DNA of 64,000 bases from Limnoperna fortunei (lineage: Eukaryota > Mollusca > Bivalvia > Mytilida > Modiolidae): contig OX104116.1 in NCBI GenBank assembly GCA_944474755.1, positions 8,931,547-8,995,546 on the forward strand, written 5' to 3'. Made by a program: the position numbers and the translations under genes. Under the pieces are notes generated by a model. The model was not told where the DNA came from and did no database searches. It saw only the letters and a program-made list of their open reading frames with translations. The stretch's first letter is position 1; each line of letters starts with the position of its first letter. Shown piece by piece: positions 21,658 through 31,560 of the stretch.

Positions 21658-23920
21658 CAAGTCAAGTCAAGTCAAGTAATATTTATTTAAAGTCGGTGCA
21701 AGCATGTAACAATATAACATAAGCTCTATAGAGCTTTTAAAACCGACATACAAAGATCACATACTAAAATGAAACAAAGCTAAAGCACATAAGACATATA
21801 AAAGCATAGCAAGACACATAAAATGCATAGCAAAACAGCACACATATAAAGCAAAGCAAGACATATAAACAGCATAGCAATACATATAAAAGAGCAAAGC
21901 AAGACATATAAAAAACATAGCGAGACATATTAAAAGCATAGAAAGACATTAAAAAATCACATCAGATTAGCAATCAAAGCACTAAAATTCTATATGAAAC
22001 ATACATTCAAACATACAAAACTGAAGCATAATAAGGTTAAGCTTTTCTAGCACTAATCAGATCTAAACATCACTTCATTTAGCTCTTACAAAAACTGCAT
22101 AAACATGCCTCACCCTCCCACTTATTCATCAAATTCTTAAAATGATCTAAAGACATGCCCTCCCTGAAATTTTGAGGTAAATTATTCCATAATTTAGATG
22201 CAACATAGCTAAAGGAGTGAAGCCCATATCTGGTAGTTCTTACCCTAGGGATGTCGACAGTGTTTTTGTATCTGAAAGAATATGTGTGTTGTTTAATATT
22301 AATAAGATCACTGAGATAGAGAGGGGAGTTTCCATTTAAAATTTGGATAGACTGTATAGCTAAAGATCTGAGTCTTCTAATTCTGAGTGAAGGTAGATTT
22401 GATCTGTCCAATAACTGTTCATATATACTTGTGGAATCACTGTATAGAAAACGTAAAGCTCGCTCTTGTATTTTTTCAATCTTTTTAGTGTTGTTTTCTC
22501 CACAAAAATGCCATACTAGTGGGCAATAATTAAAGTTTGATAATATGAAGGAATAATAAATGGTTAATCTGCTAAGCCTATTCAGATAGATTCCAATTCT
22601 TTTAAGAACATTCAGCTGCTGGGAGGCTTTCTGACAAATTATTGAAACATGTGAATTAAAATTTAATTTGAAATCAAACGTTACTCCCAGCAGTTTAACT
22701 TTATCATCACAATTAACAGTAACCCCTCAAAGTGAAATTTTATATCCTCTTTTTTTGTTTTATTACCAATAGCAATAGCTTGGAATTTATCTGGATTTGC
22801 CTGCATTTGATTGTCCTTAAACCATTTAATAAGTATTTTACTTTCGTGTTCAAAAGTGTCAACTAGATTGGTAACATTGTCATCAGCGTAAGATAAAGTA
22901 TTGTCATCAGCATAATTATATAGGTTACCTTTCTTAATAAATTCAAAAATATCATTTATGAAAACATTAAAAAAATACAGGTCCCAAAATGGATCCCTGT
23001 GGTACCCCTTTGTACAACTCTTGAAAAGAACTACATACTGACCCTATTTTTACACATTGTTTCCTATCACTAAGATAACTTTTATAAGTTGTAATGGAGA
23101 AGACTTCATAAGTTTTGAAAACTTGTGTCTCATCCATTTGTCTATTGTTTATGACAATAAAATATGTTTAAAGTAAGTTGTAGTGCTTTATCAGATACTC
23201 CATAATGTTTAATTTTTAAAAGTAAAAGTTCATGGGGCAAGCAAAAGCTTTAGATAAATCCATTAAAATAGCTGCTACATATTTGTTTTGATCTAATTGA
23301 CTTCTCCAATCTTCAAGTATTTTAATTAAAACGTCTTGACAGGCATAACCATTTCTGAAAGCTGATAAATATATGTTAAAAAATTTTCAAAAAATTCTGT
23401 TATTTGAGAATAAATAGCACGTTCAAATAATTTACACACTGTAGGCAGCACACTGACAGGTCTATAGTTACCTTTGTCTAGGGTACTGTTTTTTTATGCA
23501 CTGGTACAACCTGCGCTACTTTCAGCATATCTGGAAAAACAGATTTTCCAACCTTTTGTTTATTAATACCGTAATAGGCATAGATACTGCTGGCTGAGCT
23601 ATTTTTAGAATTTTTGGGGATATTTGATCATAGCCAGTTGCCTTTTTAATACCAAGTCTATTAATGTGCTTTTGAACAAAACTTTTCTCTATTGGTTTAA
23701 AATGAAAATTATTTACATTTTTGTTTTCATATATTTCCTTGATTTTTGAGATGCTGGGATGATCATTATTTACACTGATAGAGTTAAGACCAATATCGAA
23801 AAACATTTGAAATATCACACTGATTTGTAAGTAGACTATCATTTTCATTAAGTATTACATCAGACTCAAAATTACATCCCTTATTAGTCAAAAATGGCTT
23901 TATTGGCGGCCAACAATCTT
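21658..23920 (-). pseudogene. Decayed non-LTR retrotransposon (Jockey/CR1-like RT)
   Basis: Read on the minus strand, fragments in order include an RT start (KKATGYDQISPKILKIAQPAV, near 23600), an active-site stretch with YADDN (near 22900) followed by DKFQAIAIGN, and an RT C-terminus (YSFRYKNTVDIPRVRTTRYG... SFSYVASKLWNNLP, 22079-22411). Many frameshifts and stops separate these pieces, so it cannot encode a protein. No upstream endonuclease is recognisable. The 3' end near 21660 has a short (ACTTG)n tail on this strand. Confidence 0.85.
21757..21950. repeat. ~20 bp degenerate tandem repeat
   Basis: The motif 'agcaaagcaagacatataaa' and variants ('agcatagcaagacacataaa', 'acatagcgagacatattaaa') repeat about nine times. 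It lies in the 3' untranslated end of the decayed retrotransposon. Confidence 0.75.
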
Positions 23921-24017
23921 TCTGTTTAGGGCCACCAGCACATCTATGTAAAAAACAACTGTTGCATAAATTTATTCTTGTACAATATCAAAATTAAACA
24001 AAATATCATTTCTGGGG

Positions 24018-24103
24018 AGGTGCCTCGGTGGCCGAGTGCTTAAGCTAGTTCGTCTACAATTGATCACGTGGTATGTCAACACTAAGATTGCGCTTTCGAG
24101 TCT
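24018..24103 (+). mobile_element. SINE head fragment
   Basis: This is the tRNA-like 5' part only (cctcggtggccgagtg...gttcgtctac...gatcacgtgg...caacactaagattgcg). The B box is degraded (gctttcgagtct). It abuts the foldback arm at 24104. Confidence 0.8.
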
Positions 24104-24400
24104 CAATTGACGACTTTCCAATTTAAAAAACGCCACCTAGTGTCCATTTCCGGTACTAAAAACTGCGGCTATAGCCACAGTTTGTCCTGTTGAAACTTTT
24201 GAAATGGACAATTGTCTTTGATAAATTTTCACGCTTCAGTTGAATGACAGGTGTCAATATCTGAGTGAGGAAGGTTATTAAAACCGCCTGCTGTGTAAAC
24301 ATGATCGTTAATTAATTAATCTATGTTCATTATCCTATTTACCTGATGTTAATTGGAGGTAGAACCCCAGCTGTTTTATAGCTTAAATAAACAAGGTTAT
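24104..24400 (+). mobile_element. Foldback element, outer part of left arm
   Basis: This is about 85% identical by eye to the complement of 33130-33430. It starts 'caattgacgactttccaatttaaaaaacgcc' and runs to 'ggtagaacccc-agctgttttatagctt'. The arm then breaks at the retrotransposon and resumes at 31180. Confidence 0.85.
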
Positions 24401-24447
24401 CTGTTCTGTTCTGTTGAATGTACATCCTTCCATTTATGGAACACCTC

Positions 24448-24465
24448 CACTGGTACACACCAGTG
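24448..24465 (-). other. 3' UTR stem-loop of the LINE
   Basis: CACTGG and CCAGTG flank a 6 nt loop about 40 bp from the (CAGAA)n tail. A 3' hairpin next to a microsatellite tail is often the RT recognition structure of such elements; that role is inferred. Confidence 0.5.
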
Positions 24466-24860
24466 AAGTACACGTTTATTGCTTAGTGTGATATTATTCA
24501 CAGAAATTTACAGCATTAATAATAAAATGCAATTTATGCACTTAAATCCTAACTTAAGATTTTATAAGGGGAATAATGGGGAATAGTACTTAGTTTAACA
24601 ACTAAAAGGTAAAAAAAAGAAAAAAAAAGAAAACTTGGGTAATATAAAAACAAACAGAAAAACGTGCCAATATAGTACACGTTTATTGCTTAAGGTGATA
24701 TTCTTCAAAATAGTTAACACCACTATTAAATAAAAAGTGCATCTATGCACTTAACTCCTAGCTTCAGATATAAAAGGATAAATGATGGGGGATAATGGTT
24801 TGTTTTAATAACTAAAAGGTAAAATTGGGTGATATAAAAATATAATTGAATAAAATGGTA
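24466..24860 (-). repeat. ~205 bp duplicated block in the LINE 3' UTR
   Basis: 'gtacacgtttattgctta-ggtgatatt' at 24468 recurs at 24677. It is followed in both by an A-rich stretch, 'cttaa-tcctaa/gctt', 'ataaggggataatggg'-like sequence and 'aactaaaaggtaaaa'. The two copies have diverged by about a fifth. Confidence 0.75.
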
Positions 24861-24973
24861 AAATTCACACAAAAATTTGTGAAGAAAATGACTCCTATCT
24901 CCCTCAGTGCATTTGTAAAACACATCGCCAAGAAACTGTCCTATTCACAGACTAAGAGTTGTCATACATAAAG

Positions 24974-27900
24974 TTACAACTGTTGCGGATTTGTATTTAG
25001 AATCCATAATCTATGGGCATGAAGACGGTAGCACAGGTCAGAGCAGATCTGGTGAATCGAGGTCATTACAATGTAAGATCTAAACAGATGTGAGTAATGT
25101 GAACTGTCTACAATTAACTTAACCAGCTCAATTTTAGTACCGAAATTTAACTGCCATCCATCTTCTCCAATTAAAGATATAATAAGTGTTTTCAGTTTCA
25201 TGATATACTCTTTCCTCTGATAAAAGAGACTGTGACATTCCAAAAGAAAGTGGAGTAGTGTTTCATCACCACTATGACAACATTTACATGTCCCTGATTC
25301 TTTACCATTAGAGAATTTACGAGAGTGAGTTTGTAGCCGATATGTCCCTGTTACCATTCTGGCACGGATCATTCCTTTCTTTACATCTGATACAGTAGAT
25401 TTCAAACATGACCAAATAGAGTGGGTATGACCGATACTCAGACTACTCCTGTCCATGTATACTAAAGATGATTTAATACTGGCTTCTTTTACCAGCAATT
25501 TATTCCAATAATCTGAAATAGTTGTCTTGACAAATTTCTTCCATAAGTCCTTGTCACCAAATAATGTTACAATTTCAGAAAAAGTAGGTAAATTATACTG
25601 GTATAAAATACTAACGGCTTTATTGAAGAAACTATACGGATTATCCTGATTCATAACAATCTGGCGCTCAGCAGTTTTTCTAATGGTGTCATTGCGGGAT
25701 GACAAGATATTGTATAAGAATGTAAGTACCCTCTTGTGTATCTCTGCTTCTAACGGTAATGCACCAAGTAAAAGTAGGGCCGCACAGTTGGCTGTTCTCG
25801 AAGGTAGAGACTGTAGATTTTTTACGGTCTTAATGTGGAAATTATTAAGAGTCTCAAATTGAGTGGACGTGATTGGTAACAGTTCGATTCCATATAACAG
25901 TCTAGGGAGAACATAACATTTATAAATTCTAAATGAGACATACGGGTTTATACCATTTGACCCGTGCACTCCTACACCCATAAGAGAATACAAAGTGCGT
26001 CTAGCCATACTTAGTCTTGATTCAATGTTCATTTCATTTTCCTTCATCTCAGATCGAATAATTCCCAGATGTGTAGTCTCCTTAGATGGGAGGATAACTG
26101 AGTCTCCAAGTTTCCAATGCAATGATGACTTATCCATCTTTTTGTTGTGATTTATGACTATTGCTTTCGTTTTCAACGGATGAATGGTAACGCGATTTTG
26201 GTCGGCAAACCATTTAGTTACTGATAACATGTCCTGTAGTTCGTTTTGGTTATTACTAAGAAGTGCTATGTCATCAGCACATGTCGGACAGCCTATGTAT
26301 GTAGTACCTATTTTCAGCCCCATGCTACTACTCTGTAATTTATCCAGTAAGTCATTTACATATAGTTTATACAAAAAAGGCGACAGTATACCACCTTGAC
26401 GAACGCCTTGTTTAATCTCAAAACTTTTACTAATTGTTCCCTTCCATTTCACTTTAGACGTCAAGCCAGAATAGTAATCCTTTATAACTGACCATAGAGA
26501 GGAATTTTGTTGAAGACAATAAACTTTATCCAAAAGTATGGTATGATCCACAACATCGAATGCCTTCCTACTGTCTACAGTAATTAAGAAGAGTGACTCA
26601 TGTGAGTTATATCTTGCCTCAGCTCTAGCTTCACTAATTAAGAAAGCTGCCATTAGCATTGATTCATTTTGAGTGAATCCAAATTGCATAGTGGACTGTG
26701 CAAAGACTTCCGTAAGATAGGTTAGCACGGATGCTTCAAATATTTTAGATATTATAGATGTAACGGTGATCCCTCTATAGTTATCCATGTCCTTTGGATC
26801 CTTTCCAGTTTTTAAAATTGGTGAAAGAATACCTGATTTCAAAGTTTTTGGAACAGATCTATTCAACATTATTTTCCTAAAAAGATTACATAGAAACACA
26901 GTCACTGATTGAGGCGAGTTCTTAAAGTGTTCAGCACTTAACCCAGACTCATCTTCGGATTTACCAGTATTAAGAGTATCGATTGCCTGTTTAATATCCA
27001 TAACAGATATTTCGTGAGTGAGGCTATCATGCTCCAGGTCACATAACTCCTGAATTAATTCAAAACGTTGATTACATAAGGCCAGGTAATTGGAATCGTA
27101 AGAAGAATCCTTTTCTGGCATAGCTAGATCTTCAAAATATTTGGCGAAGGCTCGTGTTTGGTCATTTACCTGGAATAAACTGCTATTTCCAACAAGAAGA
27201 CATGTTGTACCCCCACAAGATTTCGAATTACGCTTAATAAGTTTGAAAAAATTTACAGAGTTCGCATTGACCATAATGTCCTGATAAAAGTTGGTTCTTT
27301 CTATGTACTGTTCCTGTCTCAGTTGTTTCCTTAACATCCTTTGGGCTGCAATTTTTTCAGATTTTAAGTTATTATTAGGTTTTCCGTTAATTTTCCATGT
27401 ATAAAATTTTTCCTTAGCTAATTTTAGAAGTTCCAAACTCTGCTCTGAATATTTCCTTTTCGGACCTTGAAGCTTGATAGTTTTAGCCGGGACAGACGAG
27501 GCACCCGCTTTAGTAAGTATACGACAAAGGAATTCAATATCTTCCTCAGCAGTGGAAGCCTTCTGACTGTATGTAGAAATATTATTGTCTATAAGGTTAC
27601 AAAACTTAACTTTATCTATATCTCTCCAGTTATATCTCATTATAGCACCCAAGCGATCCTTCTTTTGACTGTGACTATAGTGTTCACTAACTATTACACT
27701 AACTGACACTGGGACATGAGCAGATAAATTAATAGCACAAGGTTCATGTATCATAAAGTTCAAAAATTGCTGTTGGTCTCCATTAAAGAGAATATAGTCA
27801 ATTTGCGATTTAGAATCATTGGCATGGTGGTAAAAGGTTGAATCATAGCTATGATGGTGTTTAAGGTTCCCTTCTTCAACAAATGTTCTTAAAAGTGTGT

Positions 27901-28414
27901 CATGCTTATTACCCTTACGAGGAGTTAACAAAGTTCCATTCCAGTCGCCCGCAAGGATTATCCTATGGGTACTAACAAAAGATGCAACTATAGATTCAAG
28001 AATGTCTAAATTTTCTATATATTCAAAGTATGAGTCACCAGAATTATTTGTAGGCATGTAAACACAGATAAGGCAAATATTATCCGGTGGCAGGATTTCA
28101 ATAGCAATAATACGTTCATTTCCCATTTCTATTTTACGTACTCTGTCAGTAAGATTCTTATTCCAGGCAATACATACACCCCCTTTACCCCTTGGTAGGT
28201 GAAAGTTTTGAATATTATCAAATGAATCACAGCATCTAATATGTACTTCCATCGAAGGCAGCGAGTTAACGAGAATATGTTTTTGGCAATCAAATAACCA
28301 ATGCTCCTGAATACATAAAATGTCAAATTTATTACACAGTTCCCCTAGGAAGTTAAAATTACCTTTGCCCTCGATATTACAGGTGACTAGGTCTAAGAGT
28401 CGTTTTTGTGCCAC
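24974..28414 (-). CDS. LINE ORF2: APE-type endonuclease and reverse transcriptase
   Basis: It nicks target DNA and copies the element RNA into the site. From the GTG at 28414 there are 1146 codons. Endonuclease motifs are CNIEG (12-16), IQEHW (35-39), GGVCIAW, GDWNG, SQIDYI and SAHVP. The RT region has DNYRGITV, ITVDSRKAFDVVDH, GVRQGGILSPFLY and the active site CADD, with Cys where most elements have Tyr or Phe. Near the C-terminus CKCCHSGDETLLHFLLEC is a CCHC-type zinc motif. No RNase H domain is evident. The first ATG is codon 55, beyond the first two endonuclease motifs, and the frame stays open upstream into ORF1 in the -1 frame. Expression through frameshifting or a non-AUG start is therefore likely. 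All motifs look intact. Confidence 0.95.
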   Translation of the reverse strand: MAQKRLLDLVTCNIEGKGNFNFLGELCNKFDILCIQEHWLFDCQKHILVNSLPSMEVHIRCCDSFDNIQNFHLPRGKGGVCIAWNKNLTDRVRKIEMGNERIIAIEILPPDNICLICVYMPTNNSGDSYFEYIENLDILESIVASFVSTHRIILAGDWNGTLLTPRKGNKHDTLLRTFVEEGNLKHHHSYDSTFYHHANDSKSQIDYILFNGDQQQFLNFMIHEPCAINLSAHVPVSVSVIVSEHYSHSQKKDRLGAIMRYNWRDIDKVKFCNLIDNNISTYSQKASTAEEDIEFLCRILTKAGASSVPAKTIKLQGPKRKYSEQSLELLKLAKEKFYTWKINGKPNNNLKSEKIAAQRMLRKQLRQEQYIERTNFYQDIMVNANSVNFFKLIKRNSKSCGGTTCLLVGNSSLFQVNDQTRAFAKYFEDLAMPEKDSSYDSNYLALCNQRFELIQELCDLEHDSLTHEISVMDIKQAIDTLNTGKSEDESGLSAEHFKNSPQSVTVFLCNLFRKIMLNRSVPKTLKSGILSPILKTGKDPKDMDNYRGITVTSIISKIFEASVLTYLTEVFAQSTMQFGFTQNESMLMAAFLISEARAEARYNSHESLFLITVDSRKAFDVVDHTILLDKVYCLQQNSSLWSVIKDYYSGLTSKVKWKGTISKSFEIKQGVRQGGILSPFLYKLYVNDLLDKLQSSSMGLKIGTTYIGCPTCADDIALLSNNQNELQDMLSVTKWFADQNRVTIHPLKTKAIVINHNKKMDKSSLHWKLGDSVILPSKETTHLGIIRSEMKENEMNIESRLSMARRTLYSLMGVGVHGSNGINPYVSFRIYKCYVLPRLLYGIELLPITSTQFETLNNFHIKTVKNLQSLPSRTANCAALLLLGALPLEAEIHKRVLTFLYNILSSRNDTIRKTAERQIVMNQDNPYSFFNKAVSILYQYNLPTFSEIVTLFGDKDLWKKFVKTTISDYWNKLLVKEASIKSSLVYMDRSSLSIGHTHSIWSCLKSTVSDVKKGMIRARMVTGTYRLQTHSRKFSNGKESGTCKCCHSGDETLLHFLLECHSLFYQRKEYIMKLKTLIISLIGEDGWQLNFGTKIELVKLIVDSSHYSHLFRSYIVMTSIHQICSDLCYRLHAHRLWILNTNPQQL

Positions 28415-30858
28415 TAACCTAGATTTGGTGGCCTCTGAAGGCTTGGATTTCCTAAAAAATTCGACCTGTTTGTCAGTTGATTTATTTGTTCCGAGTTCGG
28501 TGGTATTACTGGCCCTTGTTCCACATGGTAAGCATATATCTCAGTAGTATTTGAGTCGGTTTGAGACAGGTTCTCGTGTGTTGTACTACCGATATCCGCG
28601 GGAGACTGATAGATTGGTTTCGTTGCTGATTTCCTCTCCAGAATAGGAGCAATATGATTTTCAGACTTCCTTTCAAGATATGTACGATCAGATTTAGAGT
28701 GATGCGAACTACCACTAGTTTCTGAATTCGATTGGGGTACTTTCTGATTATGTTGCTCCCTATTCAACGGTAGCTGGTCTAATGTAAATGCCTGTTGTTG
28801 ACCTTGGTGCTGACCAGAAAATGAGGCATGAGTACTAGGGGGTTCAAGAGGTGATTGACACTGATACTGTCCTGTTGGTTTCGGTATCGATATATTTGAG
28901 TGTCCTTGTACTGGATTCACATGTGGTTGCAATTGTGACGTTGCTGATTGTTGCACCTGATGTTGACCACTGAACGATGCTTGTACCCTAGGGGTTTCTT
29001 GAGGTACGTAAAGGTGACTGTTCGAGTTACCAGTTGAAATATTATGAACAAAGTTACCATATGGCGGGGCATGCTGTCTCACAGGCATGAAATGCGGAGC
29101 TCGTATGGTTCCAAAGGAATATCCTGGAGGAGATGGTATATAACTCCTAGCTTGTACCACAGGAATAGACGTTTGGGTGAAATAGGAGCTAGAGTTCATA
29201 ATGTTCATCTGTTGTTGCATCACAAGCTGAGCCTGTTGACTAGCAAGAATAGAGGTCATAGTCATATTTTGCATAGCTTGAAATTCCAATGTACGTATCC
29301 GCTGTTCTAATAATGAACTCTCCCCATTTATTAATGTAGAATTTTGGTTATCCGGATTACTTCTAGTAACATTATTGTTTAAATTATTAAAATTGGTCGA
29401 CTGGTTAATAATCTTAGCTTGTAACTCTACAGTTTCCTTAAGTTTATTGATTTCACTTTCTAGTTTTATTATATAAACTTTATCTACACCTAAATCTTGG
29501 TTGTGCTTATGAGTCCTACTAGTTTGACGTTTAATTTTCTTGTTTTCCGATTCTCCTACATCAATGACAGTACGAACAGAGGATGCTTGTTGGCCCGAAT
29601 TATTCATTCCTGTGCCATCACTACCCGGAAGTACATTGCATTCAGTAACTAAGGGTTTAACTATCGTTTCAATCCCATCATCTACTATATTGATAACACT
29701 CTCAATGTTTAATATCTTAGATTGTGTATTATGGTCACTAGTAAGTACTGATTTAACTACACTTCCATCTTTATCATTTTCTTTAATGCTGCCGGTTAAA
29801 TGACTACCATTCATTTTATTAAAAGAGTTCTTTTGATTTACCAAACCTACTTCCACAATTTGGTTTTTTACTAATATAGAGTTAGTTTTAGTTTCATCTA
29901 TATCCTTCAATTTAATACTGGAATTCGTGTAAGTTATACTTGCAGATTCTGAAGATTTTAAGTTTTTATCATCAGATAGTGTGGTTTTAGCTAATAATGT
30001 TGAATTTACTTCATTCATTGAATCACAGTTTGGTTTATAAAGTAAGTTATCAGAGCATAATACACATATATAATCAAGCTCATTGATTCTTTCTAGAGAC
30101 TTTACGGTAAGACCTGCACAAGTAAAATGCAGCCAGAGTAGGCATTCCCCGCATTGAACGGTTTCATCCCCAGCCTCCCTATTACAAACTGGACATGGAG
30201 GGGTAGAACCTTCTTCCACATCGGTAGACTGATCTGTTCTGAACTGCATAACAAGGTCCATTGTATCAGAGTTACCCTTAGTTTCAAGCACTGAAGATTC
30301 AATCGGCAGCGGATCTGAAGATGCAGAACTGAATGTGGAAACACCGTCTATAATCTGGCTATTAATCATTTTACTAATACCCTCATTTATCCTATCAAGA
30401 GTATGACCCTTAGCCTGAAGTTCACCCAGAAGTTCCGGATGGATATCACTAGTGTATAGATCAAGGCGCGTTCCATTCACGAGGATTTTACAAGTAGTGT
30501 GATAAAGATTAATAGTAAATTTCAAATTTTTCCCTTGAGTACCATCAAGTTTTCTATTATAAACATGGTAGGTAGTATCAATAACAGAGCCAGTGCTGTC
30601 TCTGCTATGCCTGTGCTCTGCACAATATTGAGTAGAATTTTCAAGATGATGTATAATAAATGACTTGGCTAGTTCGTAAGCTGATGTACTCAACTCTATA
30701 ACTAAATTGTTTCCTGTTTTTAAAGATTGTTCCACATGTGGTTTCCTACAAGAAATATTTTTCTTCTGTATCGCCTTCGCCCTATTCAGTTCAAAGTCTC
30801 TATACAACGAGTTGCTACGAATAAAACGTTTATTGGTCGTAGTACTTTCCAGAGCCAT
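28414..30858 (-). CDS. LINE ORF1: PHD-finger, Q-rich RNP protein
   Basis: This 814-residue protein starts at an ATG in good context (aaATGgc). A conserved-looking N-terminal domain ends in FTINLYHTTCKILVNG (about 114-129). A canonical C4HC3 PHD finger spans 222-268 (C222, C225, C236, C239, H244, C247, C265, C268). Then come a Ser/Asn-rich linker, a coiled coil around 460-505 (KLESEINKLKETVELQ) and a Gln/Pro/Ser-rich C-terminus. ORF1 proteins bind element RNA; PHD fingers occur in ORF1 of several LINE clades and may read chromatin. The TAG stop (28416-28414) overlaps the first base of the downstream frame. Confidence 0.93.
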   Translation of the reverse strand: MALESTTTNKRFIRSNSLYRDFELNRAKAIQKKNISCRKPHVEQSLKTGNNLVIELSTSAYELAKSFIIHHLENSTQYCAEHRHSRDSTGSVIDTTYHVYNRKLDGTQGKNLKFTINLYHTTCKILVNGTRLDLYTSDIHPELLGELQAKGHTLDRINEGISKMINSQIIDGVSTFSSASSDPLPIESSVLETKGNSDTMDLVMQFRTDQSTDVEEGSTPPCPVCNREAGDETVQCGECLLWLHFTCAGLTVKSLERINELDYICVLCSDNLLYKPNCDSMNEVNSTLLAKTTLSDDKNLKSSESASITYTNSSIKLKDIDETKTNSILVKNQIVEVGLVNQKNSFNKMNGSHLTGSIKENDKDGSVVKSVLTSDHNTQSKILNIESVINIVDDGIETIVKPLVTECNVLPGSDGTGMNNSGQQASSVRTVIDVGESENKKIKRQTSRTHKHNQDLGVDKVYIIKLESEINKLKETVELQAKIINQSTNFNNLNNNVTRSNPDNQNSTLINGESSLLEQRIRTLEFQAMQNMTMTSILASQQAQLVMQQQMNIMNSSSYFTQTSIPVVQARSYIPSPPGYSFGTIRAPHFMPVRQHAPPYGNFVHNISTGNSNSHLYVPQETPRVQASFSGQHQVQQSATSQLQPHVNPVQGHSNISIPKPTGQYQCQSPLEPPSTHASFSGQHQGQQQAFTLDQLPLNREQHNQKVPQSNSETSGSSHHSKSDRTYLERKSENHIAPILERKSATKPIYQSPADIGSTTHENLSQTDSNTTEIYAYHVEQGPVIPPNSEQINQLTNRSNFLGNPSLQRPPNLG
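28453..28459 (-). promoter_or_regulatory. Slippery heptamer T_TTT_TTA, candidate -1 frameshift site
   Basis: Minus-strand TTTTTTA is read in ORF1 as AAT-TTT-TTA, the exact X_XXY_YYZ phase for -1 slippage, 37 nt before the ORF1 stop. ORF2 is in the -1 frame and open across this site. Downstream on the minus strand, GCCT-TCAG-AGGC begins about 10 nt later, and GCCAC pairs with GTGGC around the ORF1 stop, so a stem or pseudoknot is possible. Confidence 0.55.
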
Positions 30859-31179
30859 TTTTATTAGTTCATATATTCATATACTACAAAGCAAAGAGGG
30901 AGAGAGTGGCCATACTAATGAAATATTCTTACTACTGAGACGCCATATTGAATGGCGGAAAAAGATAAGGTGTGGGTACAAGTTAAAATCACAAATAATA
31001 TTGAAAAAGGTCCTAAACCCACCTTAAAACTACCTATAAAACTCATAAAAGGTTATAATACAAATAAAAGTGAATGTGAAAGGTGCAAATAAAATCACAC
31101 AAACAATAAAATCTAAAAAAATGTGCCCTTGTGCAAGTCCGTGCTCTCACTCCATCGACGACCGGAAGTCATCTTTTCA

Positions 31180-31424
31180 GTGACATCCGTGTTGTATTCA
31201 AACTCACCTGTTGCCTATGGCTATAGTAACATCTACTTATAAGGTTAATTAGATGAAAAATTTAATTAGCATAGACAAACAATATTAAAACAATCCAAAA
31301 TCTTTATTTCAATATCATAGTCTTTTAGTAATGATAGCCGTAGTTTTTTTAACAGGAAGTAAAAGGGGAGATAAATCATGTAAAACTGGAAATGGGTCAA
31401 TTCGGGTAGTGTGTTTTCGACTAC
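31180..31424 (+). mobile_element. Foldback element, inner part of left arm
   Basis: It resumes at 'gtgacatccgtgt' and matches the complement of 33125-32895 through 'caaactcacctgttgcctatggctatagtaacatctac' and 'gatagccgtagttttttta' to 'tgggtcaatt'. Together with 24104-24400 it makes one arm split by the LINE. Confidence 0.85.
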
Positions 31425-31560
31425 GATCTTTTGACAAGGATTGAAAGTTTTCCTATCGGAGGTCGGGGGTTTTCTCCGGCTTCCTTTCCCAGTAAAAATT
31501 GACACGATATAGCTGGAAAATTGCTGACATTGGCGTAAACACCTTTCAAACAAACAAACA
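31425..31560 (+). mobile_element. SINE 3' fragment inside the foldback element
   Basis: 'gttttcctatcggaggtcggggg', 'tctccggcttcct', 'agtaaaaattg', 'atatagctggaaaattgctga-attggcgtaaacacc' and a (CAAA)n tail are diverged SINE 3' sequence without the tRNA-like head. Confidence 0.75.

Larger units (their letters stand above)
24401..31175 (-). mobile_element. Nearly complete non-LTR (LINE) retrotransposon, ~6.8 kb
   Basis: In minus-strand order it has a ~0.3 kb 5' UTR, ORF1 (30858-28414), ORF2 (to 24974), a ~0.55 kb 3' UTR and a short (CAGAA)n tail at 24401-24415. It interrupts the left arm of the foldback element, whose uninterrupted counterpart is the right arm at 32890-33430; this fixes both ends within a few bases. 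A degenerate target duplication may be present (ggttatctgttc near 24395 and agtcatcttttc near 31167). Both frames are fully open, so the insertion is young and possibly still competent. The clade is not certain: it has an APE-type endonuclease, a PHD-finger ORF1 and a C-terminal Cys-His motif. Confidence 0.9.

Noticed and set aside
23522..23848. Functional RT from the 21.7-23.9 kb element
   Set aside because: Frameshifts and stops separate all conserved blocks; it is a relic.
28412..28414. GTG at 28414 as the true ORF2 start
   Set aside because: The frame is open well upstream and a phased slippery heptamer offers a better explanation. The GTG is only the first permissive start codon, not a known LINE initiation codon.
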